Program-made: the position numbers and the translations under genes
From: Labrys okinawensis
GTDB lineage: Bacteria; Pseudomonadota; Alphaproteobacteria; Rhizobiales; Labraceae
Length of the DNA: 64,000 bases
Assembly: GCF_002982075.1 (NCBI RefSeq)
Contig: NZ_PUEJ01000010.1
Location: 1-64,000, forward strand
Direction of reading: 5' to 3'
The notes under the pieces: model-generated
Told to the model about the DNA's origin: nothing
Databases searched by the model: none
What the model saw: the letters and a program-made list of their open reading frames with translations, nothing else
Shown here: positions 8,435 through 16,665 of the stretch, one piece after another
Numbering within the stretch: the first letter of the stretch is position 1
How the letters are laid out: the number at the start of each line of letters is the position of its first letter

Positions 8435-8860
8435 TCAATCCATCGAAATCTTGCCGCCGCGCAGCGATTTGACGTTGGAGCGACGCGATTTCGACTCGAG
8501 CCGCCGCGCCTTGGCGGCCTTGGAAGGCTTGGTTGCCTTGCGGGGGGGCGGGGGCGGCGTGGCGGCCTCGCGCAGCAGCGCAACAAGTCTCTCGCGGGCA
8601 TCTTCGCGATTGCGCTCCTGGGTGCGGAAACGCTGGGCGAGGATGACGACAATCCCCTCCTGCGTCAGCTTGCGCCCGGCGAGCTTCTGAGCGCGGATGG
8701 CGACATCGTTCGGCAGCGAGGGCGAAGTGCGGATGTCGAAACGCAATTGCACCGCCGTCGACAGCTTGTTGACGTTCTGTCCGCCGGGACCGGAGGAGCG
8801 AACGAAGTCCTCGATGATTTCGCGCTCGTCGATGGACAAACTGGGGGTAATTTCAATCAT
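8435..8860 (-). CDS. arfB: Alternative ribosome-rescue factor ArfB (peptidyl-tRNA hydrolase)
   Basis: A 141-residue protein of the ArfB/YaeJ/ICT1 family. The GGQ motif that hydrolyses peptidyl-tRNA on stalled ribosomes is at residues 26-28 within SSGPGGQNVNK. The C-terminal basic tail (about residues 100-141, rich in Lys, Arg and Ala, with a proline run in front) is the part that enters the empty mRNA channel of non-stop ribosomes. I chose ATG 8860 (MIEITPSL) because family members begin there; ATG 8878 would add six residues. It lacks the codon-recognition domains of RF1/RF2. Confidence 0.9.
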   Translation of the reverse strand: MIEITPSLSIDEREIIEDFVRSSGPGGQNVNKLSTAVQLRFDIRTSPSLPNDVAIRAQKLAGRKLTQEGIVVILAQRFRTQERNREDARERLVALLREAATPPPPPRKATKPSKAAKARRLESKSRRSNVKSLRGGKISMD

Positions 8861-8912
8861 GAGGCCTGCATAGCGCATGACTTTGGGCCATGCCGCTAAA
8901 TTCTGCGGATAA

Positions 8913-8927
8913 GTTCACGAATTGTTC
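8913..8927 (+). promoter_or_regulatory. Alphaproteobacterial SOS (LexA) box upstream of uvrA
   Basis: The sequence is GTTC (8913-8916), seven bases, then GTTC (8924-8927). GTTC-N7-GTTC is the LexA site known in alphaproteobacteria. It stands 78 bases before the uvrA start, in the divergent space to arfB, so uvrA is very probably induced by DNA damage. Confidence 0.8.
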
Positions 8928-9004
8928 TTGTATTTTCAGAACCCCTCCTTCAATTTGCGAGCCAAAGCGCCTATCTCAGCCCGAAAGCCCACAGGATCGT
9001 CCGT

Positions 9005-11929
9005 ATGTCTGGCCGCCCCACCTCCGGCAGCGCTGTTCCATCGCCTGCCGATCGCCGCTTCATTACCGTACGCGGCGCTCGCGAGCACAATCTCAAAAAT
9101 GTCGATCTCGAAATCCCGCGCGATAAGCTGGTGGTGTTCACCGGCCTTTCCGGCTCGGGCAAGTCATCGCTCGCCTTCGACACCATCTATGCGGAGGGGC
9201 AGCGGCGCTATGTCGAGAGCCTGTCGGCCTATGCGCGCCAATTCCTCGAAATGATGCAGAAGCCGGACGTCGACCAGATCGACGGCCTGTCGCCCGCCAT
9301 CTCGATCGAGCAGAAGACCACCTCGCGCAATCCGCGCTCGACGGTGGCAACGGTCACCGAGATCTATGACTATATGCGCCTGCTCTGGGCCCGCATCGGC
9401 ATCCCCTATTCGCCGGCGACGGGACTGCCGATCGAAAGCCAGACGGTCAGCCAGATGGTGGACCGCGTCATGGCCATGCCGGAGGGCACCCGCCTGTTCC
9501 TGCTCGCCCCTGTCGTACGCGGGCGCAAGGGCGAATACCGCAAGGAACTCGCCGACTTCCTCAAGCGCGGCTTCCAGCGCGTCAAGATCGACGGCACCTT
9601 CTATGAGATCGCCGACGCTCCTGCCCTCGACAAGAAGCTCAAGCATGATCTCGACGTGGTGGTCGACCGTATCGTGGTGCGCGCCGACATCGCCAGCCGC
9701 CTGGCCGACTCCTTCGAGACGGCCCTCGAACTTGCCGACGGCATTGCCGTGGTCGAACTGGCCGACCAGAAGGAGGCCGACGGCTCGCCCAGGCGCGTGA
9801 TGTTCAGCCAGAAATTTGCCTGCCCCGTTTCGGGCTTCACCATTCCGGAGATCGAGCCGCGGCTGTTTTCCTTCAACAATCCCTTCGGCGCCTGTCCGTC
9901 CTGCGATGGTATCGGCACCGAGATGACAGTCGATCCCGTCCTGGTGGTACCCGACGAAACGCTGTCGCTGCGCAAGGGCGCACTGGCGCCCTGGGCGAAA
10001 TCGACCAGCCCCTATTACAGCCAGACGGTCGACGCGCTCGCCAAGCATTACAAATTCGGCGTGACCACGCCCTGGAAGGACCTGCCGGAAAAGGTACAGC
10101 AGGTGTTCCTCTACGGCTCGGGCGAGGAACAGATCGTATTTTCCTTCGATGACGGCCTGCGCTCCTACGAGACCCGCAAGGCCTTCGAGGGGGTGGTGAC
10201 CAATCTGGAGCGGCGCTGGAAGGAGACCGATTCCGAGCAGGCCCGCGAGGATATTTCGCGCTTCATGGCGAACACGCCCTGCAAGGCCTGCGCCGGTTTC
10301 CGCCTCAAGCCGGAGTCGCTGGCGGTCAAGATCACGCACAAGCATATCGGCGAGATCTCGGCAATGTCGGTGCGCCAGGCCCAGCACTGGTTCGAAGCGC
10401 TGCCCGCCGAACTCAGCGCCAAGCAGAACGAGATCGCCGTCCGCATCCTCAAGGAGATTCGCGAGCGCCTGCGCTTCCTGGTCGATGTCGGCCTGGATTA
10501 CCTGACGTTGGCCCGCAATTCCGGAACCCTGTCGGGCGGCGAGAGCCAGCGCATCCGCCTCGCCTCTCAGATCGGATCCGGTCTCAGCGGCGTGCTCTAT
10601 GTGTTGGACGAACCCTCCATCGGCCTGCATCAGCGCGACAATGAACGCCTGCTCGAAACGCTGCGGCGCCTGCGCGAGCTCGGCAACACCGTGATCGTCG
10701 TCGAGCATGACGAAGACGCCATCCTGCAGGCCGATCATGTCGTCGATGTCGGCCCCGGCGCCGGCGTGCATGGCGGGCGCATCGTGGCCCAGGGCACGCC
10801 TTCGGAGGTGATGGCCAATCCGGCGTCCCTTACCGGCAAATATCTGACCGGTGAACTCTCCGTCCCCATGCCGGCCGAACGCCGCCGGCGCCAGAAAGGC
10901 AAGGCTCTGAAGCTCACGGGCGCCCGCGGCAACAATCTCAAGGATGTCTCGGTCGAGATCCCGCTCGGCCTGTTCACCTGCGTCACCGGCGTATCGGGCG
11001 GCGGCAAGTCGACCCTGCTGATCGATACCATCTACAAGGCCGTTGCCCGCAAGCTGAACGGCGCGCTGGAGCACCCCGCACCCTATGACAAGCTCGACGG
11101 CCTGGAACTGATCGACAAGGTCATCGATATCGACCAGTCGCCGATCGGCCGCACGCCGCGCTCGAATCCGGCGACCTATACCGGTGCCTTCACGCCCATC
11201 CGGGAATGGTTCGCCGGCCTGCCCGAAGCAAAGGCGCGCGGCTATCTGCCGGGACGTTTCTCCTTCAACGTCAAGGGCGGGCGCTGCGAGGCCTGCCAGG
11301 GCGACGGCGTCATCAAGATCGAGATGCACTTCCTGCCCGACGTCTATGTCACCTGCGACGTCTGCAAGGGCAAGCGCTACGACCGCGAGACGCTGGACGT
11401 GCGCTTCAAGAACAAGTCGATCGCCGACGTGCTCGACATGACCGTCGACGAAGGAGCCGAATTCTTCAAAGCCGTGCCGACCATCCGCAACACCATGGAA
11501 ACGCTGGCGCGGGTAGGCCTGGGCTATGTCAAGGTCGGCCAGCAGGCGACCACCCTGTCGGGCGGCGAGGCCCAGCGCGTGAAGCTCTCCAAGGAATTGT
11601 CGCGTCGTTCCACCGGGCGAACGCTCTACATCCTCGACGAGCCGACCACCGGGCTGCATTTCCACGACGTCGCCAAGCTCCTGGAAGTGCTGCATGAGCT
11701 GGTCGAACAGGGCAACACCGTGGTGGTGATCGAGCATAATCTCGAAGTCATCAAGACGGCCGACTGGGTCATCGACATGGGGCCGGAAGGCGGCGACGGT
11801 GGTGGCGAGGTGGTTGCCGAAGGCACGCCGGAGGCGATCGTCCGTGAACCGCGCTCCCATACCGGTCGCTTCCTGCGCGAGGTGATGGAGCGTCGCCCCC
11901 AAGGGCGCCGGGGCGAAGCCGCGGAATAG
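9005..11929 (+). CDS. uvrA: Excinuclease ABC subunit UvrA
   Basis: A 974-residue damage-recognition ATPase of nucleotide excision repair, working as a dimer with UvrB. The first Walker A is GLSGSGKS at residues 47-54 and the second is GVSGGGKS near 661-668. ABC signature motifs appear as LSGGESQRIRLA and LSGGEAQRVKLSKEL, each followed by a Walker B ending in LDEPSIGLH or LDEPTTGLH. Zinc modules are visible in the CPSCDGIG region and in CEACQGDG with CDVCKGKRY. Length is normal for the family. An SOS box lies upstream at 8913-8927. A 12-bp inverted repeat follows the gene. Confidence 0.98.
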   Translation: MSGRPTSGSAVPSPADRRFITVRGAREHNLKNVDLEIPRDKLVVFTGLSGSGKSSLAFDTIYAEGQRRYVESLSAYARQFLEMMQKPDVDQIDGLSPAISIEQKTTSRNPRSTVATVTEIYDYMRLLWARIGIPYSPATGLPIESQTVSQMVDRVMAMPEGTRLFLLAPVVRGRKGEYRKELADFLKRGFQRVKIDGTFYEIADAPALDKKLKHDLDVVVDRIVVRADIASRLADSFETALELADGIAVVELADQKEADGSPRRVMFSQKFACPVSGFTIPEIEPRLFSFNNPFGACPSCDGIGTEMTVDPVLVVPDETLSLRKGALAPWAKSTSPYYSQTVDALAKHYKFGVTTPWKDLPEKVQQVFLYGSGEEQIVFSFDDGLRSYETRKAFEGVVTNLERRWKETDSEQAREDISRFMANTPCKACAGFRLKPESLAVKITHKHIGEISAMSVRQAQHWFEALPAELSAKQNEIAVRILKEIRERLRFLVDVGLDYLTLARNSGTLSGGESQRIRLASQIGSGLSGVLYVLDEPSIGLHQRDNERLLETLRRLRELGNTVIVVEHDEDAILQADHVVDVGPGAGVHGGRIVAQGTPSEVMANPASLTGKYLTGELSVPMPAERRRRQKGKALKLTGARGNNLKDVSVEIPLGLFTCVTGVSGGGKSTLLIDTIYKAVARKLNGALEHPAPYDKLDGLELIDKVIDIDQSPIGRTPRSNPATYTGAFTPIREWFAGLPEAKARGYLPGRFSFNVKGGRCEACQGDGVIKIEMHFLPDVYVTCDVCKGKRYDRETLDVRFKNKSIADVLDMTVDEGAEFFKAVPTIRNTMETLARVGLGYVKVGQQATTLSGGEAQRVKLSKELSRRSTGRTLYILDEPTTGLHFHDVAKLLEVLHELVEQGNTVVVIEHNLEVIKTADWVIDMGPEGGDGGGEVVAEGTPEAIVREPRSHTGRFLREVMERRPQGRRGEAAE

Positions 11930-11983
11930 CTTGCCTGGAAGGCGGGCCCCTCACCCGTGAGCCTTGGCGGCAGCGCGGGCTTG

Positions 11984-12009
11984 GAGGGTCGATCTCCAGA
12001 TCGACCCTC
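11984..12009 (+). terminator. Inverted repeat after uvrA, possible terminator
   Basis: Perfect 12-base arms, GAGGGTCGATCT (11984-11995) and AGATCGACCCTC (11998-12009), with almost no loop, 54 bases after the uvrA stop. There is only CTTG behind it and no T run, so it may be a Rho-type pause, an attenuator or a protein site rather than a classic terminator. Confidence 0.45.
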
Positions 12010-12130
12010 TTGAACATGCCGGGCGAGGAAACTCTGCCAGGAGTGCCGCCAACGATACCGGGCTGCCGGCTGCGCGCCGCCTTCCGTTGCCAATCTCCCC
12101 TCGCAGCAAAACCATTGCCAAGCGGGCGTT

Positions 12131-12160
12131 TTGACGGCTAACGCTATAGCTACCTATATA
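12131..12160 (+). promoter_or_regulatory. Sigma-70-type promoter of the modA-like gene
   Basis: A TTGACG at 12131-12136 and TATATA at 12155-12160 are separated by 18 bases, close to the consensus. The start codon is at 12201. The -10 box lies inside the probable ModE site at 12142-12165, the layout expected for repression. Confidence 0.55.
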
Positions 12161-12165
12161 TAACG
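12142..12165 (+). promoter_or_regulatory. Probable ModE (molybdate) operator
   Basis: A 24-base imperfect palindrome with ends CGCTATAG (12142-12149) and ATATAACG (12158-12165) around an 8-base centre. The E. coli modA operator as I recall it has the same length and half-sites (CGTTATAT and ACATAACG). It covers the -10 region of the following ModA-like gene, so molybdate-bound ModE would block transcription. No modE gene is in the window. Confidence 0.55.
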
Positions 12166-12200
12166 AGTCGGCACAGCCGTTCCGTTTCCGGGAGATGCAC

Positions 12201-13001
12201 ATGCTCAGGGTCCTGCTCACCTCTTGCCTGCTCTTCGGCGCCGCCGCCGCCCGGGCTGACGAGGTGGTGCTCTATGGCGCCGGCAGCCTGCGTGCGGTGT
12301 TGAGCGACATCGTGCAGGATTTCAGCCGGAAGAGCGGCATCAAGGTGCGCACCGACTTCGGTCCTTCGGGCCTGATGCGGGAAAAGATCGAGCAGGGCGA
12401 CAAAGTCGACATCCTGGCCTCGGCGGACATGGCCAGTCCCGTCAAATTGCAGAAGGATGGCTTGGCGAGTGCCGTCGTCATGTTCACCCGCAACCGGCTT
12501 TGCGCCTTCGCCCTCCCGGAAGCCAGGCTCTCCGGCGCCAATTTTGCCGAACGCCTGCTCGATCCAGCCGTGAAGCTCGGCACGTCGACGCCCAAGGCCG
12601 ACCCCGGCGGCGACTACACCTGGGCGATGTTCCAGCTGATCGACAAGCGAAACCCGGGTGCCTTCGTCAAGCTGGAAGCCAAGGCCAAGAAAATCGTCGG
12701 GGGCTCGGCCGCCCCCATTCAAGCCGGGGAAGATCCGATTGCCGACGCTTTCAAGTCCGGCCAGATCAATGTGATGATGGGCTATTGCAGCGGCGCGGCT
12801 CAGCGCAAGGCAGCCACACCCAAGCTGGATGTCGTCGAGGTTCCTGAAGCCTATGAGACCGGCCCCGAATATGGCCTGGCTCTGGCGCGCACCGACAATG
12901 CCGCTGCGGTGGCGCTGATGCTAGCGATTCTCTCGCCGCAAGGTCAGGCCACTTTCGGCAGATACGGTTTCGCGCCAGTCGGCCTGCCGACTCGCCCCTG
13001 A
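12201..13001 (+). CDS. ModA-like molybdate (or tungstate/anion) binding protein
   Basis: A 266-residue periplasmic substrate-binding protein with a signal peptide ending ARA-DE at about residue 20. The mature part begins VVLYGAGSLRAVLSDIVQDF, the ModA pattern in which the Ser and neighbouring main-chain atoms bind the oxyanion, and continues with DILASADM and the PGGDYTW region. I prefer ATG 12201 to ATG 12195 because the GGGAG ribosome site (12190-12194) abuts 12195 but is 6 bases from 12201. There are no modB or modC genes beside it, so it is an orphan. The upstream ModE-like site supports a molybdate role. Its last 81 bases overlap the 3' end of the antisense DUF707 gene. Confidence 0.85.
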   Translation: MLRVLLTSCLLFGAAAARADEVVLYGAGSLRAVLSDIVQDFSRKSGIKVRTDFGPSGLMREKIEQGDKVDILASADMASPVKLQKDGLASAVVMFTRNRLCAFALPEARLSGANFAERLLDPAVKLGTSTPKADPGGDYTWAMFQLIDKRNPGAFVKLEAKAKKIVGGSAAPIQAGEDPIADAFKSGQINVMMGYCSGAAQRKAATPKLDVVEVPEAYETGPEYGLALARTDNAAAVALMLAILSPQGQATFGRYGFAPVGLPTRP

Positions 13002-14003
13002 ACGAAGCGACACAACCGACGTCGGCATCCGCTGCCCTGCACTGTCTATCGGCTTGCGTGATGGGCGAGCGCCCTGGGCGACGTATGTCTCGGCGGGTTC
13101 CATCGGAAATCGCGTGCGGACATTCCCGGCCGCTCCCCGCCACAGATGGCGCCAATGAACCAGGATGGCACGCAGGCGCCCCGTCACCGGTCTGCGCAGG
13201 GGCGCTGCCGCCAGCAGGATAAGGGCCCCTAGCAACAGGCTCGTACGCCCCTTCGTGACGCGCCCCGACCGGCCGATGGCGGAGAATGGTGTGGCCCGCA
13301 GCCAGGGTATGCGAAACAGCGCGAGAATGGCGTGAATATCGTCCTCATAAAGACGCCCGTCGGCAAAGCCGTTGGCGCTCTTGTTGCCGCCGACCGGCTC
13401 GGTATGCCGAACCGGGAATTCGTCGATCACGGCAAAATCGCGCGGGTCTTCCGCCACAAGGTTGCACCAGATGAGGTCGATGCCGCTTTCATATCCCAGG
13501 GCATAAAGCGGCGCGATCCGTTCGAGAATGTCGTGCCGGAAGACCGGGCACATCATCTCCACGAAATTGACATAGCGCAGAGCATATCGCTTCCGCTGCA
13601 GCAGGCAGGCATAGGTGAAATGGCTATCCCAGGTCAGCGCCGGCTGCGCGATCTTGAGATTGTACTCATCGCAGCGTGAAAAAATCCCGTTGATGCAAGC
13701 GGGAGACGCCTCGATATCGTCGTCGAAAAAACATATATATTTATACCGAGCCAAAAAATCAGCGTGCTCGCGCAAGAAACCAGCATAACCTGCGACTTTG
13801 CTGCCCCCGCGATATTCGAGATAGACACCGTCCTCGCGAATTGCGGGCAAGTTGGTGTCGTAGCTGCTGAGGAAGACGTCGTAATTTCTTTCCACGCCGG
13901 CGGCCAACCACTGGGCATGAAGACTCTTCGGCCCGATCCGCGCGACCAGCAGATATTTTCGGTCGCTTTTCTCCGGGCCATCTCCTGAACCGTTCGTCGT
14001 CAT
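12921..14003 (-). CDS. DUF707 family protein, probable glycosyltransferase
   Basis: A 360-residue protein. The first about 240 residues match the DUF707 family: KYLLVARIGPKSLH near the start, CFFDDDIEAS with Asp94-Asp96 as a DXD-like metal site, LKIAQPALTW, YVNFVEMMCPVF and a late GIDLIWCNL. The fold is thought to be related to GT-A glycosyltransferases, but no reaction is established. A hydrophobic stretch follows at about residues 254-269, and the last about 80 residues are basic and low in pattern. Its 3' end overlaps modA by 81 bases on the other strand, which suggests a read-through extension. The DNA upstream (14004-14220) is much richer in A and T than its neighbours, a hint of transfer. 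Confidence 0.7.
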   Translation of the reverse strand: MTTNGSGDGPEKSDRKYLLVARIGPKSLHAQWLAAGVERNYDVFLSSYDTNLPAIREDGVYLEYRGGSKVAGYAGFLREHADFLARYKYICFFDDDIEASPACINGIFSRCDEYNLKIAQPALTWDSHFTYACLLQRKRYALRYVNFVEMMCPVFRHDILERIAPLYALGYESGIDLIWCNLVAEDPRDFAVIDEFPVRHTEPVGGNKSANGFADGRLYEDDIHAILALFRIPWLRATPFSAIGRSGRVTKGRTSLLLGALILLAAAPLRRPVTGRLRAILVHWRHLWRGAAGNVRTRFPMEPAETYVAQGARPSRKPIDSAGQRMPTSVVSLRSGASRQADWRETVSAESGLTLRRENR

Positions 14004-14214
14004 TGCTCCAGTCTCCCGCTAACCTTCCAAGGGTTCGGTGCACTTCGGCGTCACGTAAGCTCAGGACCCAACAAAAATAAATAAATGACTTCGAAACAAA
14101 TGGGCTATGCAATATTTATCAGGATTTACGAAATTTTATATTTGAATATATCTTTAATGTACGCGCCGTAAAACGCACCATAGATTTTTCATTATTCCTA
14201 CTTTGTGGGCTCCC
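14004..14214. other. AT-rich intergenic stretch upstream of the DUF707 gene
   Basis: About 210 bases without a gene. The piece from 14070 to 14200 is strongly AT-rich in an otherwise high-GC window. It probably contains the promoter of the DUF707 gene (minus strand) and of the candidate RNA to the right; I cannot fix -35 and -10 boxes. Confidence 0.5.
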
Positions 14215-14402
14215 TATAGCATATCAGCACCTCAGGAAGCCAAGTCCAACTTTGGTGTATAGCGGTACTACTGGTGGGTAAGGCCTGCTAAGTCTCAACA
14301 GGCATTCCTGGGGGCAGATCAGCGCTGCTCCCTGCCAATTATGCCTAGCGGTATGATCATGTTTGTCTGGTGGTATTAGGCCGATACCACCACTTGTTTT
14401 TC
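14215..14402 (+). ncRNA. Candidate small RNA ending at a Rho-independent terminator
   Basis: There is no credible reading frame here, but three successive hairpins can be drawn: GCCTG with CAGGC at about 14287-14306, GGCAG with CTGCC in the stretch 14313-14338, and a 9-bp terminator stem with a T-rich tail at 14368-14401. A plus-strand terminator with no gene upstream implies a short transcript. The 5' end is a guess based on TATAGC near 14216. The RNA matches no family that I recognise. Confidence 0.3.
14368..14401 (+). terminator. Rho-independent terminator
   Basis: A perfect 9-bp stem, TGGTGGTAT (14368-14376) and ATACCACCA (14384-14392), with a 7-base loop, followed by CTTGTTTTT. The T run is only on the plus-strand side, so it ends a rightward transcript for which no protein gene exists. 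Confidence 0.7.
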
Positions 14403-14650
14403 AGGCGCCCAATCCCGAAATCTCGTATGGGGCCAGGGCCTCAAGAGATATGCACAGCACGCATCACGGTAATTTCAAGGAAGCCGTTCTTGACGGTTTT
14501 CTGACAAAGGCGGCAATGCGGCATGCAAAAACCGCATGATTGTTGTGCAATGCAACATCTACCTCGTTCGGCCAAAACCGGGCATATAGAGAATGTGAAC
14601 GGTGTTGAGGAATTCGCTTCAACGCAGGTTCACAGAAGAGGAACCTTATC

Positions 14651-14806
14651 ATGTTGTTCGCAGCTTTGATCGAACGTGTCCGCATCTGGCGCCGTGAGCG
14701 CGAGACGCTGGCCGAGCTCAGGCGCTTGAACGGACGCGATTTGGCCGACATCGGTATCAACCCTGCCGACGTTCGCGCAATCGCGCGTCAGGCCGCCCGC
14801 GCCTAA
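14651..14806 (+). CDS. DUF1127 small protein
   Basis: A 51-residue basic protein beginning MLFAALIERVRIWRRE and containing ELRRLNGRDLADIGINPADV, the signature of the DUF1127 (YjiS-like) family that is abundant in alphaproteobacteria. Start and length are fixed by GAGGAA about 8 bases upstream of ATG 14651 and by the family size of roughly 45-55 residues. Members in Agrobacterium have been linked to small-RNA, phosphate and carbon metabolism phenotypes; the arginine-rich helices suggest RNA or protein binding. It is monocistronic, with an inverted repeat just after the stop. Confidence 0.85.
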   Translation: MLFAALIERVRIWRRERETLAELRRLNGRDLADIGINPADVRAIARQAARA

Positions 14807-14820
14807 TCTTGCAGGTAATG

Positions 14821-14850
14821 ACCAATGGGCTGCATGGCTCATTGGTGCAA
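14821..14850 (+). terminator. Stem-loop after the DUF1127 gene
   Basis: A 10-bp stem with one G-U pair, ACCAATGGGC (14821-14830) and GCTCATTGGT (14837-14846), loop of 6, starting 14 bases after the stop codon and followed by GCAATTT. The T tract is weak, but position and stem suit a terminator. Confidence 0.5.
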
Positions 14851-15007
14851 TTTCGACGATCCGCCCGCGTGTCCATCTTTTGCAGTGGAAAGTCGTATCG
14901 CTTTTGCCAGCTGGTGGCATTCCGGCCGGCGATCGGGCTACGTTGATATCGTGCCTAAGCGAAAAGTCGTAGGTGCCGTCTCGCAGGACCGAGGCCGAGC
15001 GCCAGAT

Positions 15008-15035
15008 AGCCGCCCTTCCAGGGCGGCTTTTTATT
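15008..15035 (+). terminator. Strong Rho-independent terminator before trmFO
   Basis: Stem AGCCGCCC (15008-15015) and GGGCGGCT (15021-15028), loop TTCCA, tail TTTTTATT. It ends rightward transcription 45 bases before trmFO. The 150 bases before it contain no gene, so it either backs up the DUF1127 stem-loop or ends a second short transcript. Confidence 0.8.
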
Positions 15036-15080
15036 GTGCCGGAGCTTCAATCGCGAAGCCCGATGGTCTAAAAGCCGGTC

Positions 15081-16493
15081 ATGACCATCAGCCCCATTCA
15101 TATCATCGGCGGCGGCCTCGCCGGTTCCGAAGCCGCTTGGCAGACCGCCCAGGCGGGTGTCCCCGTCATCCTCCATGAGATGCGCCCCGTGCAGCCGACC
15201 GAAGTCCACAAGACCACGGACTTCGCCGAGCTCGTCTGCTCCAATTCCTTTCGCTCGGACGACGCCGAGACCAATGCCGTGGGCCTGCTCCATGAGGAAA
15301 TGCGCCGGCTGGACTCGGTGATCATGGCCTGCGCAGACATCCATAAAGTCCCGGCCGGCGGTGCCCTGGCAGTGGACCGGGACGGCTTTTCGGCCGCGGT
15401 GACGCAACGGCTGACGGCTCATCCCTTGATCGAGATCCGGCGCGAACATGTCGACGGCCTGCCGCCGGCTGATTGGGACAATGTCATCGTCGCGACCGGT
15501 CCCCTCACCTCCAAGCCGCTTGCCGATGCCATTGCTGCCCTCACCGGCGAAACTTCGCTCGCATTCTTCGATGCGATCGCACCGATCGTGCATCGCGAAT
15601 CCATCAACATGGACATCGCCTGGTATCAGTCGCGCTACGACAAGCCGGGCCCTGGCGGTACGGGTGCCGACTATATCAACTGCCCCCTCAGCAAGGAGGA
15701 GTACGAAGCCTTTCTCGACGCCGTTCTTGCCGGCGACAAGACAAGCTTCAAGGAGTTCGAGGGCACGCCCTATTTCGATGGCTGCCTGCCGATCGAAGTC
15801 ATGGCCGAGCGCGGCCGCGAAACCCTGCGCTTCGGACCGCTGAAGCCGGTCGGCCTCACCAACCCCCGCAATCCCGACGTCAAGCCTCACGCCATCGTGC
15901 AGTTGCGCCAGGACAATGCGCTCGGCACGCTCTACAACATGGTCGGGTTCCAGACGAAGCTGAAATATGCCGAACAGGTGCGTGTCTTCCGCCTGATTCC
16001 CGGGCTCGAAAATGCCGAATTCGCTCGTCTGGGCGGCCTGCATCGCAACACCTATCTGAATTCGCCGGTGCTGCTGGATTCGACGCTGCGCCTGAAAACG
16101 CAGCCGCGCCTGCGTTTTGCCGGCCAGATCACCGGATGCGAAGGCTATATCGAAAGTGCGAGCGTCGGCCTGATGACGGGCCGCTTCGCCGCGGCTGAAC
16201 GCCTTGGCCGGCCCGTTACGATACCGCCAGCCACGACGGCTCTCGGCGCCCTGCTCAACCACATCACCGGCGGCCATCTCGTCAGCGAGGACGCAGGACC
16301 ACGCTCCTTCCAGCCGATGAACGTCAATTTCGGCCTGTTCCCGCCTTTGGAACTCGCCCCCAAGGGGGAAGGCGGAAAGCGGCTGCGCGGCAGCGAAAAG
16401 GCCCTCGCCAAGAAAAAGGCAATGAGCGCCAGGGCCCTGGAAGCCCTGGAAGGCTGGAAGAAGGCGTCCGCCGGCGAGCATCTTCCGGCCTGA
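15081..16493 (+). CDS. trmFO: tRNA uracil-54 C5-methyltransferase TrmFO (folate/FAD-dependent)
   Basis: A 470-residue flavoenzyme that makes m5U54 in the T loop of tRNA with methylene-tetrahydrofolate as carbon donor. The FAD-binding motif IIGGGLAGSEAAW is at residues 8-20. The family stretch TDFAELVCSNSFRSD carries the catalytic cysteine region, and GCEGYIESASVGLMTGR near residue 355 closes the FAD site. Length fits TrmFO (about 440-475) and is much shorter than the related GidA/MnmG. Its 3' side runs into a small secreted TPR gene on the same strand. Confidence 0.96.
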   Translation: MTISPIHIIGGGLAGSEAAWQTAQAGVPVILHEMRPVQPTEVHKTTDFAELVCSNSFRSDDAETNAVGLLHEEMRRLDSVIMACADIHKVPAGGALAVDRDGFSAAVTQRLTAHPLIEIRREHVDGLPPADWDNVIVATGPLTSKPLADAIAALTGETSLAFFDAIAPIVHRESINMDIAWYQSRYDKPGPGGTGADYINCPLSKEEYEAFLDAVLAGDKTSFKEFEGTPYFDGCLPIEVMAERGRETLRFGPLKPVGLTNPRNPDVKPHAIVQLRQDNALGTLYNMVGFQTKLKYAEQVRVFRLIPGLENAEFARLGGLHRNTYLNSPVLLDSTLRLKTQPRLRFAGQITGCEGYIESASVGLMTGRFAAAERLGRPVTIPPATTALGALLNHITGGHLVSEDAGPRSFQPMNVNFGLFPPLELAPKGEGGKRLRGSEKALAKKKAMSARALEALEGWKKASAGEHLPA

Positions 16494-16665
16494 GCATCGC
16501 AGGTTGCCGAGGCGCTTGCCGTCCTGGACCAGGAAGCAGGATGGGCAGCGCCTCGATAAGGATGTAGCCTGCTTCCGGCTCCTGCCCGCCCCATATCATG
16601 GCAGGAACCGGAGATCCGATCGACGTTTCTAATCCCGCCTCGTCCTCTACGAACAGGATCCTGCC

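Noticed and set aside
9164..11902. A 912-codon open frame on the minus strand opposite uvrA
   Set aside because: It is a shadow of the high-GC uvrA gene: the product is rich in His, Asp and Leu without any domain, while the plus strand encodes complete UvrA. Similar shadows lie opposite trmFO, opgH, valS and serS.
14341..14379. A 12-codon frame ending Val-Trp-Trp-Tyr-stop that looks like a trp leader peptide
   Set aside because: The two Trp codons are part of the terminator stem itself, no ribosome site precedes the ATG, and no trp biosynthesis gene follows.
16494..16665. A possible small gene between trmFO and the TPR gene
   Set aside because: Only 172 bases, with no start having a ribosome site before the TPR gene's own AGGA-ATG.
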